This document shows, in pieces, positions 7,595 to 15,558 of a DNA stretch of 64,000 bases; position 1 is the stretch's first letter; each line of letters starts with the position of its first letter. A model generated the notes under the pieces. That model was not told the DNA's origin. It saw only the letters and a list, made by a program, of their open reading frames with translations, and ran no database searches. Source of the DNA: Saccharopolyspora gloriosae (GTDB lineage: Bacteria > Actinomycetota > Actinomycetes > Mycobacteriales > Pseudonocardiaceae); NCBI RefSeq assembly GCF_014203325.1, contig NZ_JACHIV010000001.1, forward strand, positions 1,551,501 through 1,615,500, written 5' to 3'. The position numbers and the translations under genes were made by a program.

Positions 7595-8169
7595 GACCGC
7601 CCCGGAGCCGGCGGGTCCGGTTCACCTCGTCCGTCCGCGGCGCGCAGCGCCTTGAACCCCTGCAGCACGCCGAGGATGGCGTCGGTGACGTGCGGCCGGT
7701 CCTGCTCGGGGAACTGGTCGGTGAGCTGACGCAGCGCGACCTCTTCCACGCCGTGGCTGCGCAGCTGCCCGGCCAGGCGCCACTGCGCCAGCAGTTCGGG
7801 CGCGATCGCCGGGTCGAAGAAGTCCAGGCCCACCCCGAAGAACTCGGCGAACGCCACGACCTCGGTGAGCCGCGGCACGGCGCGACCGGTGCGCAGGTGC
7901 CACATGTGCGTGCCGGACATGCGCACCCCGCGGCCGGTCAGCAGCGCGGCCATCCGCTCGCTGCTGTAGGGCTTGCCGGTCTCCGGGTCGGGCTGGCCCT
8001 GCAGCAGTTCGGTCAGGCGCTCGGAGAACACGTGCACGCTGATGGAGCTGCCCGAGGCCGGGCCGCCGTCGGAACCGGCGTCGGAGGAGTCGGAGGGGTG
8101 CCGCACGTCTCGACTGTAAGGGGTCACGATCTCCGTGACACCGCCGATGTCGTGAACGGGTTCATCCAC
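7591..8169 (-). CDS. XRE-type helix-turn-helix regulator
   Basis: 192 residues from a GTG at 8169. The helix-turn-helix spans roughly residues 50-115: VFSERLTELL, YSSERMAALLTGRGVRMSGTHMWHLRTGRAVPRL and VVAFAEFFGVGLDFF. A helical C-terminal part (QWRLAGQLRSHGVEEVALRQL) follows. The first about 45 residues are acidic and poorly structured, so a start at an internal GTG is possible. It heads the four-gene operon XRE > protease > membrane protein > P450 and is coupled to the protease gene by ATGA. Probably represses its own operon and is the likely protease target. Confidence 0.82.
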   Translation of the reverse strand: MDEPVHDIGGVTEIVTPYSRDVRHPSDSSDAGSDGGPASGSSISVHVFSERLTELLQGQPDPETGKPYSSERMAALLTGRGVRMSGTHMWHLRTGRAVPRLTEVVAFAEFFGVGLDFFDPAIAPELLAQWRLAGQLRSHGVEEVALRQLTDQFPEQDRPHVTDAILGVLQGFKALRAADGRGEPDPPAPGRS

Positions 8170-8267
8170 ACAGATGATCGGAAACAGTGGATCTGTCCAT
8201 CGGCGTTGATGTACGATGACGGCGCCCAGGGGGTCAGGGTGTGAGTCGGGGGGCTTGGGGGAAATCG

Positions 8268-8299
8268 GGAAGTCGGGCCGGGAACGTGCGGCCCGACTT
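8268..8299 (+). terminator. Strong hairpin without an obvious gene
   Basis: Perfect 12-bp arms GAAGTCGGGCCG and CGGCCCGACTTC around an 8-nt loop. The gap 8170-8480 between the divergent XRE operon and the dehydrogenase gene holds nothing else that I can support. A -10-like TACGAT lies about 55 bp upstream, so this could end a short untranslated RNA or leader peptide transcript. No T-run follows. Confidence 0.45.
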
Positions 8300-8480
8300 C
8301 TTGAACCGAACTCGCACCGCTCGACGCCCCGCGCTCCCGGACCGCCCGTTCCCGGCTCGTCCGCCGCTGTTTCCGGGTGTCCTACAGCACCTTGTACCGG
8401 TCGGTAACCGTTCGTCCTGACATCATCGCGGCGTTGGTCGACAGCGACCCGACGACGAAGTCGAGGACGGAAGGATCGGT

Positions 8481-9344
8481 GTGGTGACGGGAATCGAACG
8501 CGTAGGCGTGGTGGGCTCCGGGCTCATGGGTGCGGGCATCGCGGAGGTCAGCGCCCGCAGCGGGCTGGACGTCATCGTCTCGGAGGTCAACGAAGACGCC
8601 GCCGAAGCCGGCCGGGTGCGCATCACCAAATCCCTGGACCGCGCGGTGAGCCGGGGCAAGCTCGCGGAAGCCGAACGGGACGCGACGCTGGGCCGCCTGC
8701 GGTTCACCACCTCGCTGGCCGACCTCGCGGACCGGCAGCTGGTCATCGAGGCCATCGCGGAGAACGAACAGCTCAAGACCGGCGTGTTCGCCGAACTGGA
8801 CCGAGTGGTCACCGACCCCGCCGCGATCCTCGCGTCCAACACCTCCTCCATCCCCATCGCGAAGCTCGCCGGCGCCACCCGGCGGCCCGCGCAGGTCATC
8901 GGAGTGCACTTCTTCAACCCGGTGCCGGTGCTCAAGCTCGTCGAACTCGTGCCCTCGCTGGTCACCTCCGAAGAAACCGTGCAACGCATCGAGACCTTCG
9001 CCGCCGACGGGCTCGGCAAGCAGAGCATCCGCGCCAAGGACCGCTCCGGATTCGTGGTGAACGCGCTGCTCGTGCCGTACCTGTTCTCCGCGATCCGGAT
9101 GTACGAGAGCGGCATCGCCACCGCCGAGGACATCGACAACGGCATGGTGCTCGGCTGCGCCCACCCGATGGGGCCGCTGACCCTGTCCGACATGGTCGGG
9201 CTCGACACGCTCAAGGCCATCGGCGACTCGATGTACGGCGAATACAAGGAACAGCTCTACGCCGCGCCGCCGCTGCTGGAGCGCATGGTCGACGCAGGCC
9301 ACTACGGCAAGAAGTCCGGCCAGGGGTTTTACTCGTACTCCTGA
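8481..9344 (+). CDS. 3-hydroxybutyryl-CoA dehydrogenase (FadB2/HBD type)
   Basis: 287 residues. The Rossmann motif GVVGSGLMGAGIAEV is at residues 9-23, followed by the family signature VIGVHFFNPVPVLKLVELV with the catalytic His of the HFFNP segment, and a C-terminal domain with DRSGFVVNALLVPYLFSAI and GQGFYSYS. It is the standalone NAD(P)-dependent enzyme interconverting 3-hydroxybutyryl-CoA and acetoacetyl-CoA. The start is GTG at 8481 or 8484 (AAGGA lies just upstream). It sits about 1.2 kb from a glutaryl-CoA dehydrogenase operon whose product crotonyl-CoA leads, after hydration, to its substrate. Confidence 0.92.
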   Translation: MVTGIERVGVVGSGLMGAGIAEVSARSGLDVIVSEVNEDAAEAGRVRITKSLDRAVSRGKLAEAERDATLGRLRFTTSLADLADRQLVIEAIAENEQLKTGVFAELDRVVTDPAAILASNTSSIPIAKLAGATRRPAQVIGVHFFNPVPVLKLVELVPSLVTSEETVQRIETFAADGLGKQSIRAKDRSGFVVNALLVPYLFSAIRMYESGIATAEDIDNGMVLGCAHPMGPLTLSDMVGLDTLKAIGDSMYGEYKEQLYAAPPLLERMVDAGHYGKKSGQGFYSYS

Positions 9345-9349
9345 TCTCG

Positions 9350-9590
9350 TTTTGCTCTGGTGTCCGGGTAGCGGAACCTCAGCTGTCTTCTCGCTGCGGG
9401 ATCTTTTTCCCAAGTGGCTCCGCCACGAGGGAAAAAGCTGTCCTCGCGAGAAGACAGCTGAGAACCCGCCGGTGAGGGCTTTTCGACGTGGGCTATGTGC
9501 TTCGCACATACAGGCACGGCCTTCGGCCGCCAGGCAGGCTTGCTTCGCCGCCCACGGCACGGCTTCGCCGCTGAGCACGGCTTCGTTTTG
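9350..9590 (+). repeat. Dispersed hairpin element, copy A
   Basis: Fills most of the 276-bp gap between convergent genes. The core hairpin runs 9371-9469: GCGG, AAC, a 17-bp stem arm CTCAGCTGTCTTCTCGC, an inner TTTTTCCC..GGGAAAAA stem with a GTGG-CTCCG-CCAC tip, the complementary arm GCGAGAAGACAGCTGAG, AAC and CCGC. A tail follows with TATGTGC-TTC-GCACATA (9494-9510) and several short TTCG-loop hairpins. It begins within 30 bp of the dehydrogenase stop. Open frames across it (peptides like AARQACFAA) are by-products. Confidence 0.9.
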
Positions 9591-9620
9591 CGGGGTGCGT
9601 TGTTTGGGTGGGGGTTCGGG

Positions 9621-10343
9621 TCAGATGGGGGTGCCGATGGTGTGGCGGAGTGAGTCGACGGCGTGGTTGCGGTGGTCGGCGAGGAGGGTGACCAGGCGGT
9701 CGGCGTCGGCTTCGGTGGCCGCTCGGACGATGGCGTCGTGCTCTGCTCGGACCCGTTCCCGGTTGGTCTCGGAGTTGTAGTACACCGCGCGGTAGGCGTC
9801 GGTGGCGTCCCACAAGGTCCGCACGATCCGCAGCAGGCGCGGCATCCCGCACGGCGTCAGCAGCGCGAAGTGGAAGCGGCGGTTCGCCGTGATCATCTCC
9901 ACCAGGTCGGCCGCCTCGGCCGCGCGCTCCACGTCCCGCGCGGCCTCGCCGATCACCTCCAGGTCCGCCGCGGTGAACCGGCCCGCCGCGACCGCCGCCG
10001 CGTCCGATTCCAGCAGCCCGCGCAGCCGGTACACCTCCAGCAGGTCGTCCAGCGACAGCTCGGCCACCGCGTACCCGCGGTGCGGCCGGTAGACCACCTG
10101 CCCCTCGGCTTCCAGCGTCTTGAGCGCCTCCCGCAGCGGGACGCGGCTGACGCCGAGCTCCGCGGCGATGGCGTCCTGGCGGATCGGCCTGCCCGGCGCC
10201 AGCGAACCGGTGGTGATCGCCCGCCGCAGCGCGTCCAACACGAAGGCCTGCGTCGTCGGTGGTCTTTCCGGCGCGTGCCAGCGCAGATCGGCGCGCGGCG
10301 CCGCCTCGCGGTCGTCGGGTCGCGGGTTCGGGTCTGCTGGCAT
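9621..10343 (-). CDS. GntR-family regulator, FCD (FadR) subfamily
   Basis: 240 residues. The N-terminal winged helix reads VLDALRRAITTGSLAPGRPIRQ, then IAAELGVSRVPLREALKTLEAEGQVVY. The C-terminal FCD domain shows EVYRLRGLLESDAAAVAA, NRRFHFALL (first metal-binding/effector His), EHDAIVRAA and LLADHRNH, the usual four-residue Asp/His set. It is divergent from the CoA-transferase/glutaryl-CoA dehydrogenase operon, and the palindrome at 10454-10465 lies between them. Likely represses that operon and responds to a carboxylic acid or its CoA ester. The ATG at 10343 gives the normal family length. Confidence 0.9.
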   Translation of the reverse strand: MPADPNPRPDDREAAPRADLRWHAPERPPTTQAFVLDALRRAITTGSLAPGRPIRQDAIAAELGVSRVPLREALKTLEAEGQVVYRPHRGYAVAELSLDDLLEVYRLRGLLESDAAAVAAGRFTAADLEVIGEAARDVERAAEAADLVEMITANRRFHFALLTPCGMPRLLRIVRTLWDATDAYRAVYYNSETNRERVRAEHDAIVRAATEADADRLVTLLADHRNHAVDSLRHTIGTPI

Positions 10344-10453
10344 CGGCTCCCGCCGGTCGGTCGTCGCTGCTGGTCCGGAGTCGCGGTCACCGGCCTCGCG
10401 ATCACTCCTTCGATAAGCGCGAACCTTGTTGACCTGACGCCCGATCACTGTAT

Positions 10454-10465
10454 ATTGGATCCAAT
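10454..10465. promoter_or_regulatory. Palindromic operator ATTGGATCCAAT for the GntR regulator
   Basis: A perfect 12-bp palindrome in the divergent promoter region, overlapping a TATATT -10-like hexamer reading toward the CoA-transferase. The form (short AT-flanked palindrome with central GATC) fits FCD-type GntR operators. Assignment to the adjacent regulator is inferred from position. Confidence 0.65.
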
Positions 10466-10526
10466 TCCGAAATCGCGCAACACCGGTGCGCGCGAGCACC
10501 GGAAACGGGAACCGGGAAGGTGAGCG

Positions 10527-11720
10527 ATGGGGCGCGCGCTGCCGATGGACGGTGTCGTCGTGGCGGACTTCAGCAGGGTGCTGGCCGGTCCGTACGCGAC
10601 GATGGCGCTCGCCGACCTCGGCGCCACCGTGATCAAGGTCGAACGGCCCGGTGCAGGTGACGACACCCGCGGCTGGGGACCGCCGTGGACCGACCGCAGC
10701 TCCGCGTACTTCGAATCCGTCAACCGCAGCAAGCGCAGCGTGGTGCTCGACTTCGACGACGAGCAGGACCGGGCCGCCGCGCGGGAACTCGCCCGCCGCG
10801 CCGACGTGCTGGTCGAGAACTTCCGCCCCGGCGTGCTCGACCGCTGTGGGCTGGACCCGGAGTCCGCGCTGGAGCTCAACCCCCGGCTGATCTACGCCTC
10901 CGTCTCGGGCTTCGGCAGCGGACCCGGCGCGGACCTGCCGGGCTACGACTTCGTCGTGCAGGCCGTCGGCGGGCTGATGAGCATCACCGGCGCACCGGAC
11001 GGGCCGCCGACGAAGGTCGGGGTGGCCGTCGTCGACGTGCTCACCGGCAAGGACTTGAGCCTCGGCATCCTCGCCGCGCTGCGGCAGCGCGACGCCACGG
11101 GCCAGGGCCAGCGCGTCGAGGTGAACCTGCTCTCCAGCCTGCTCGGGTCCCTGGTGAACCAGATGAGCGGCCTGCTCACCACCGGCATCGCCCCCGAGCG
11201 GATGGGCAACCGGCACCCGAGCATCGCCCCGTACGAAACGCTGCGCTGCGAGGACGGGCTGCTGGCCGTCGCAGTCGGCAACGACGAGCAGTTCCGCCGG
11301 TTCACCGAGGCGCTCGGCCTGCTCGGCCTGGCCGACGATCCCCGGTTCGCCGCGAACTCCGAACGGGTCGCGAACCGGGCCGCGCTGGTCGAAGCGCTGG
11401 AGAACGTGCTCGGCGCGCGCCGAGCCGCCGACTGGCAGGCCCGGCTGCACCGCGCGGGCATCGCCTGCGGCCAGGTCAACGACCTGGCCCGCGCCGTGCA
11501 CTACGCCGAATCGCTGGGCCTGAACCCGGTGGTCGACCCCGGTGACGGGGGCGTGGCGCAGGCCCGGATGCCGATCGAGTTCTCCGGTATCGACGTGGCC
11601 GAACCGCTCGCGCCGCCGCGGCTGGGCGAGCACACCGACGAGGTACGCGCCTGGCTGGCCGGTGATCCGTCTCCGCTGGCGCCGCTGTCCGACGATCCGT
11701 CCCGAGGAGGTCACCGATGA
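10527..11720 (+). CDS. Class III (CaiB/BaiF) CoA-transferase, probable succinyl-CoA:glutarate type
   Basis: 397 residues. Family signatures include VVVADFSRVLAGPYATMALADLGATVIKVERPGAGDDTR, NRSKRSVVLD, ENFRPGVLDRCGLD and PGYDFVVQAVGGLMSITG, where Asp141 is the expected catalytic carboxylate. The neighbouring gene, overlapped by 4 bp (ATGA), is a clear glutaryl-CoA dehydrogenase, so the most economical substrate is glutarate activated with succinyl-CoA, as with the animal SUGCT enzyme. That assignment is inference from context; the sequence alone supports only an acyl-CoA:carboxylate transferase. Confidence 0.88.
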   Translation: MGRALPMDGVVVADFSRVLAGPYATMALADLGATVIKVERPGAGDDTRGWGPPWTDRSSAYFESVNRSKRSVVLDFDDEQDRAAARELARRADVLVENFRPGVLDRCGLDPESALELNPRLIYASVSGFGSGPGADLPGYDFVVQAVGGLMSITGAPDGPPTKVGVAVVDVLTGKDLSLGILAALRQRDATGQGQRVEVNLLSSLLGSLVNQMSGLLTTGIAPERMGNRHPSIAPYETLRCEDGLLAVAVGNDEQFRRFTEALGLLGLADDPRFAANSERVANRAALVEALENVLGARRAADWQARLHRAGIACGQVNDLARAVHYAESLGLNPVVDPGDGGVAQARMPIEFSGIDVAEPLAPPRLGEHTDEVRAWLAGDPSPLAPLSDDPSRGGHR

Positions 11721-12898
11721 GCGCCCGACCCGACTTCGATCCCCGCGACCCGCTGGGCATCGACGCCGAGCTCACCACCGAACAACTCGCGCTGCGCGAC
11801 AGCGTGCGCGCCCTGTGCCGGGACCTGGTGCGGCCGAACGTGGCCGACTGGTTCGAGCGCGGCGAGCTGCCGCAGGCCAGGGAACTCGCCCGCGAACTGG
11901 GGAAGCTCGGCGTGCTCGGCATGCACCTGGAGGGCTACGGCTGCGCGGGCGCCTCCGCCGTCGACTACGGCGTCGCGTGCGAGGAGCTGGAAGCCACCGA
12001 CTCCGGGCTGCGGTCGCTGGTCTCGGTGCAGGGATCGCTCGCCATGTACGGGATCTGGCGCTGGGGGTCGGAGGAGCACAAGCAGCAGTGGCTGCCGAAG
12101 ATGGCCGCGGGCGAGGCCATCGGCTGCTTCGGCCTCACCGAACCCGACCACGGCTCCGACCCGGCGTCGATGACCACCCGCGCCCGCCGCGACGGCTCGG
12201 ACTGGGTGCTCGACGGCCGGAAGATGTGGATCACCAACGGCAGCATCGCCGACGTCGCCGTGGTGTGGGCGCAGAGCGAGGACGGGGTGCGCGGTTTCGT
12301 CGTGCCGACCGACACGCCGGGCTTCTCCGCGCCGGAGCTCAAGAAGAAGCTGTCGCTGCGCGCTTCGGTGACCAGCGAACTGGTGCTGGACGGCGTCCGG
12401 CTGCCGGAGTCGGCGGCGCTGCCCGAGGCGGTGGGCCTGCGCGGGCCGTTGAGCTGCTTGAACGAGGCGCGCTTCGGCATCGTGTGGGGCGCCACCGGCG
12501 CCGCCCGCGACTGCCTGGAGACGGTGCTGGACTACGCGGGCACCCGCGAGCAGTTCGGCAAGCCCCTCGCCGGATTCCAGCTCACCCAGCAGAAGCTCGC
12601 CGACATGGCGGTCCGGGTGCACAACGCGCGACTGCTCGCGCTGCACCTCGGCAAGCGCAAGGACGCCGGAACCCTGCTGCCGCAGCAGGTCAGCTTCGGC
12701 AAGCTGGACAACGTGCGCGGCGCACTCGACGTGGCCCGCACCGCCCGCACCATCCTCGGCGCCAACGGGATCTCCCTGGAATACCCGGTGATCCGGCACA
12801 TGACCAACCTGGAATCAGTGCTCACCTACGAAGGCACCAGCGAAATGCACGCCCTCACCATCGGCCAGGCCCTGACCGGTACCTCCGCCTTCCGCTGA
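11717..12898 (+). CDS. gcdH: Glutaryl-CoA dehydrogenase
   Basis: 393 residues. It follows the glutaryl-CoA dehydrogenase pattern throughout: ATDSGLRSLVSVQGSLAMYGI, GSEEHKQQWLPKMAAGEAIGCFGLTEPDHGSDPASMTTRA (flavin contacts), KMWITNGSIADVAVVWA, CLNEARFGIVWGATGAARDCLE, REQFGKPLAGFQLTQQKLADM and LTYEGTSEMHALTIGQALTG with the catalytic base Glu372. It oxidises and decarboxylates glutaryl-CoA to crotonyl-CoA, using an electron-transfer flavoprotein. It is the second gene of an operon with the CoA-transferase, controlled by the divergent GntR regulator. A 14-bp-arm hairpin follows the stop. Confidence 0.93.
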   Translation: MSARPDFDPRDPLGIDAELTTEQLALRDSVRALCRDLVRPNVADWFERGELPQARELARELGKLGVLGMHLEGYGCAGASAVDYGVACEELEATDSGLRSLVSVQGSLAMYGIWRWGSEEHKQQWLPKMAAGEAIGCFGLTEPDHGSDPASMTTRARRDGSDWVLDGRKMWITNGSIADVAVVWAQSEDGVRGFVVPTDTPGFSAPELKKKLSLRASVTSELVLDGVRLPESAALPEAVGLRGPLSCLNEARFGIVWGATGAARDCLETVLDYAGTREQFGKPLAGFQLTQQKLADMAVRVHNARLLALHLGKRKDAGTLLPQQVSFGKLDNVRGALDVARTARTILGANGISLEYPVIRHMTNLESVLTYEGTSEMHALTIGQALTGTSAFR

Positions 12899-12916
12899 CG
12901 GAGTGCGCCGCCGTCT

Positions 12917-12955
12917 CGGCTCCGTGCGGGCGGGGGCGATCCCCGCACGGAGCCG
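12917..12955. terminator. Bidirectional hairpin terminator
   Basis: Arms CGGCTCCGTGCGGG and CCCGCACGGAGCCG around an 11-nt loop, placed between the convergent gcdH and GlxA-type genes. No long T-run, as usual for hairpin terminators in high-GC actinobacteria. Confidence 0.7.
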
Positions 12956-12991
12956 GGTAGCCGCACGCCACGTTCGTGGCGATGCGCGCTG

Positions 12992-13955
12992 CTAGCGGGA
13001 AGTCAACGTCCCGGCGTCCGGTAGCGGGTCGCCGGGACGCGCGTGCTGCTTGTGATAGGCCGTGGGCGTCGTGCCGACCTCCCTGCGGAACAGGGCGCGG
13101 AGGTTCGGCGCGGTGCCGAATCCGGTTTGCTCCGATGCACTCCACGGACCAGTCTGAGGTTTCCAGGAGCCTGCGGGCGCTGAGGATTCGCTGTCGAGCA
13201 ACCCAGCGCATCGGCGGCATCCCCACCTCCCGTTCGAAACGCCGGATGAAGGTCCGCCGGGCAAACCCGCTGCGATCCGCCATCCGCTGCACCGTGATCG
13301 GGTCCCGGATGTTCTCCAGCACCCACTCGCGGGTCGCGCGCAGCCCCGCCCGGTCAGGGGCGTTCGGATCCACGTACTGCGGTTCGGTGGAACCGCGGGC
13401 GGAGGAGAAGACGAGTTCCTTCGCGACCACATCGGCCGCCGTGGCACCGAAATCGGCCCGGACCACGTGTAGGCAAGCGTCGATCAACGCACCAGCACCC
13501 GCCGAGGTCACCACCGTCCCGGTTTCCACGAACACCCGGTTCTCGACCACGTCGACCAGCGGATGCCGCCGGCGCAGCAGGTCGGTGTGCTGCCAGTGCG
13601 TGGTCGCGGGCCTGCCGTCCAAGATCCCGCCGGCCGCCAGCGCGAACGTCCCCGTGCAGGCCGACACGATCCGGGTGCCCCGCTCGGCGACCCCGTGGAT
13701 CGCCGCCACGTGCTCGTCCGGAACGGGCAGCTCCGGATGCTCGTAGCTCGGCACCACCAGCAGGTCGGCGCGTCGCAGCTCGGCGAGGGAGTGCGTCGGG
13801 CGGATTCCCCCGGTCGCCTCCGAGCCCGTCCCGCACACGAGCAGTTCGTAACCGGGATGCGTGCCCAGCACGTGCGCGGGAATGCTGAAATCCAGCGTGA
13901 TCAGCCGCGGCAGCACGAGAATCGCCGCGACCTTCCTGCCGTCCGCTGCAACCAA
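12992..13955 (-). pseudogene. GlxA-type (DJ-1/PfpI + AraC) regulator interrupted by a frameshift
   Basis: The N-terminal DJ-1/PfpI-like domain (VAAILVLPRLITLDFSIPAHVLG, VSACTGTFALAAGGILDGRPATTHW) and the first half of an AraC DNA-binding domain (VQRMADRSGFARRTFIRRFEREVGMPPMRWV) lie in one frame. After SVECI near 13131-13136 the frame changes, and the rest of the second helix-turn-helix (EQTGFGTAPNLRALFRREVGTTPTAYHKQHARP) continues in another frame to a stop at 12992. The sequence GTGGAGTGCATCG/GAGCAAACC lacks two bases relative to an intact V-E-C-I-x-E-Q-T. Either a pseudogene or a sequencing error. Start is TTG at 13955. Confidence 0.8.
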
Positions 13956-14119
13956 GGCCGCTCCTCCGGTCCACCTCGAACCAGATTACGGGGCAGCGGA
14001 CCGTCCTCGGCTTGGCACGATGCTGTCCAGAACTGGCACGCGAACGACTGGCAACCCGTTGACCAGCGTCGATACCGTTCGTCTCGGCGTCACCGAGGCG
14101 CCTCGACGATCGGAGCGTG

Positions 14120-14551
14120 ATGAGCATGGGGTTTCGGACCGAACGCCACGGGGTCTCGTGGGAAGACGTCTTCGGCTACGTGCAGGCCGTCCAGCGTGGG
14201 GACACCATCTACATCTCCGGCCAGCTGTCGCACGACGGCGACCGGCTCGTCGCTCCGGCACCGGTCGCCGACGACGGCTCGGTCACCGACTTCGGCAACA
14301 TGGGCGAGCAACTCCGGCGCAGCTACGCCAATGCCGCCGAACTGCTGGGGCGCTTCGGCGCCTCGCTGGACCACGTCGTCGAAGAGGTCATCTACGCGCT
14401 CGACTGCGACGCGCTGTTCGCGGTGGCCGGACCGGTGCGCAAGGAGGCATACGGACGGCCGGACCCGCAGGTCGCGAGCACGATGCTCGCCACGCCGCGG
14501 CTCGCGTTCCCGGAGCAGCTGGTCGAAGTGAAGTTCACCGCCCGCGTGTGA
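14120..14551 (+). CDS. RidA-family (YjgF/UK114) protein
   Basis: About 143 residues. The family pattern is clear: VQAVQRGDTIYISGQLSHD, FGNMGEQLRRSYANAAELLGRFGASLDHVVEEVIYA and the C-terminal VASTMLATPRLAFPEQLVEVKF. Rid proteins hydrolyse reactive enamine/imine intermediates, but the Arg of the canonical RidA signature lies in a region that reads P-E-Q here, so it may belong to one of the Rid1-7 subgroups rather than archetypal RidA. ATG at 14120 or 14126; the GTG at 14117 is too close to the GGAG site. Divergent from the broken GlxA regulator, which may have controlled it. Confidence 0.85.
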   Translation: MSMGFRTERHGVSWEDVFGYVQAVQRGDTIYISGQLSHDGDRLVAPAPVADDGSVTDFGNMGEQLRRSYANAAELLGRFGASLDHVVEEVIYALDCDALFAVAGPVRKEAYGRPDPQVASTMLATPRLAFPEQLVEVKFTARV

Positions 14552-14561
14552 GCGTCGGGAA

Positions 14562-14598
14562 CCCGGCCGGTCGTGATCGTCGACCAGGACCGGCCGGG
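14562..14598. terminator. Bidirectional hairpin terminator
   Basis: Arms CCCGGCCGGTC and GACCGGCCGGG with a 15-nt loop between the convergent Rid and SDR genes. Confidence 0.65.
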
Positions 14599-14615
14599 AA
14601 GCCGGCGCGAGCACC

Positions 14616-15374
14616 TCACCAGATGGTGAAGCCGCCGTCGGCGACGACGTTGCTGCCGGTGACGAAGCTGCTGGCTTCAGAAGCGAGGAACACCGCGACG
14701 GGGCCCAGTTCCTGCGGCGTGCCGGCCCGGCCCATCGGGGTCTGCTCCATCCAGCCGTCGAACAGCTCCGGGTCCTTGTCCCGCACGCCCTGCAGCAGGT
14801 CGGTGGCGGTGTAGCCCGGCGAGATCGAGTTGACCCGCACGCCGCGACGGCCCCACTCGCCGGCCAGCGACTTGGTCAGCATGATGACGGCGGCCTTGGA
14901 GGAGTTGTACGAGGCCTGCGGCTGCGGGTGGTTCGAGATCATGCCCGACATCGACGCGATGTTGATGATCGAACCGAAGCCCTGCGCGAGCATCTGCTTG
15001 CCCGCTTCGCGGGAGCAGTAGAACACCCCGTCCAGGTTCAGCCCGATGACCTTGCGCCAGGATTCGTCGCTCATCTCCTCCGCGGGCTCGTTGCGGACCA
15101 TGCCCGCGTTGTGCACGGAGATGTCGAGGCGGCCGTGATCGGCCACGATCCGCGCGATCCCGGCGGCGACCTCGGCGGAGTTCGTCACGTCGAGCGGGAG
15201 GAACTCACCCTCGACCTGCTCGGCGGCGGCCTTGCCGGTCTCCGGGTTGATCTCCCCGATCACCACGTGGGCCCCGGCCGACCGCAGCGACTTCGCGATC
15301 TCCAGACCGATGCCCTGCCCGGCGCCGGTCACCAGCGCCACCTTGTCCTGCAGGGAAAAAACCTCGGTACCCAA
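14616..15374 (-). CDS. Short-chain dehydrogenase/reductase
   Basis: 252 residues. The cofactor motif TGAGQGIG is near residue 16, NAG near 90, and the catalytic set Ser (NIASMSG), Tyr and Lys (YNSSK) is complete. EIN after the second strand suggests an acidic residue that favours NAD(H) over NADP(H). The C-terminal FVTGSNVVADGGFTIW is typical of classical SDRs of the sugar-alcohol/polyol dehydrogenase type, but substrate assignment from sequence alone is unsafe. Starts with ATG at 15374; nothing shows an operon with the amidase 184 bp upstream. Confidence 0.9.
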   Translation of the reverse strand: MGTEVFSLQDKVALVTGAGQGIGLEIAKSLRSAGAHVVIGEINPETGKAAAEQVEGEFLPLDVTNSAEVAAGIARIVADHGRLDISVHNAGMVRNEPAEEMSDESWRKVIGLNLDGVFYCSREAGKQMLAQGFGSIINIASMSGMISNHPQPQASYNSSKAAVIMLTKSLAGEWGRRGVRVNSISPGYTATDLLQGVRDKDPELFDGWMEQTPMGRAGTPQELGPVAVFLASEASSFVTGSNVVADGGFTIW

Positions 15375-15558
15375 TTGTCACCTTCCCGAAATGCCGACCT
15401 ATCGGGGTGCAGCCTTGCACATCTTCGCCGCAGTTCGAAAAACCCGTCGCCTCCACGCGTTTTGTTCTCAGAAATGCGCTGACTTCGTGAGAAATCGAGG
15501 GCGGTGCGCGTCCCCGCGCCGGCCTTCGCGCTGATCGGGAGGCCACCGACGCGCCCGT

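Noticed and set aside
9621-11714. Single 697-residue minus-strand frame continuing upstream of the GntR gene
   Set aside because: The upstream part runs antisense through the CoA-transferase; the GntR domain itself begins near 10343 with a normal family length.
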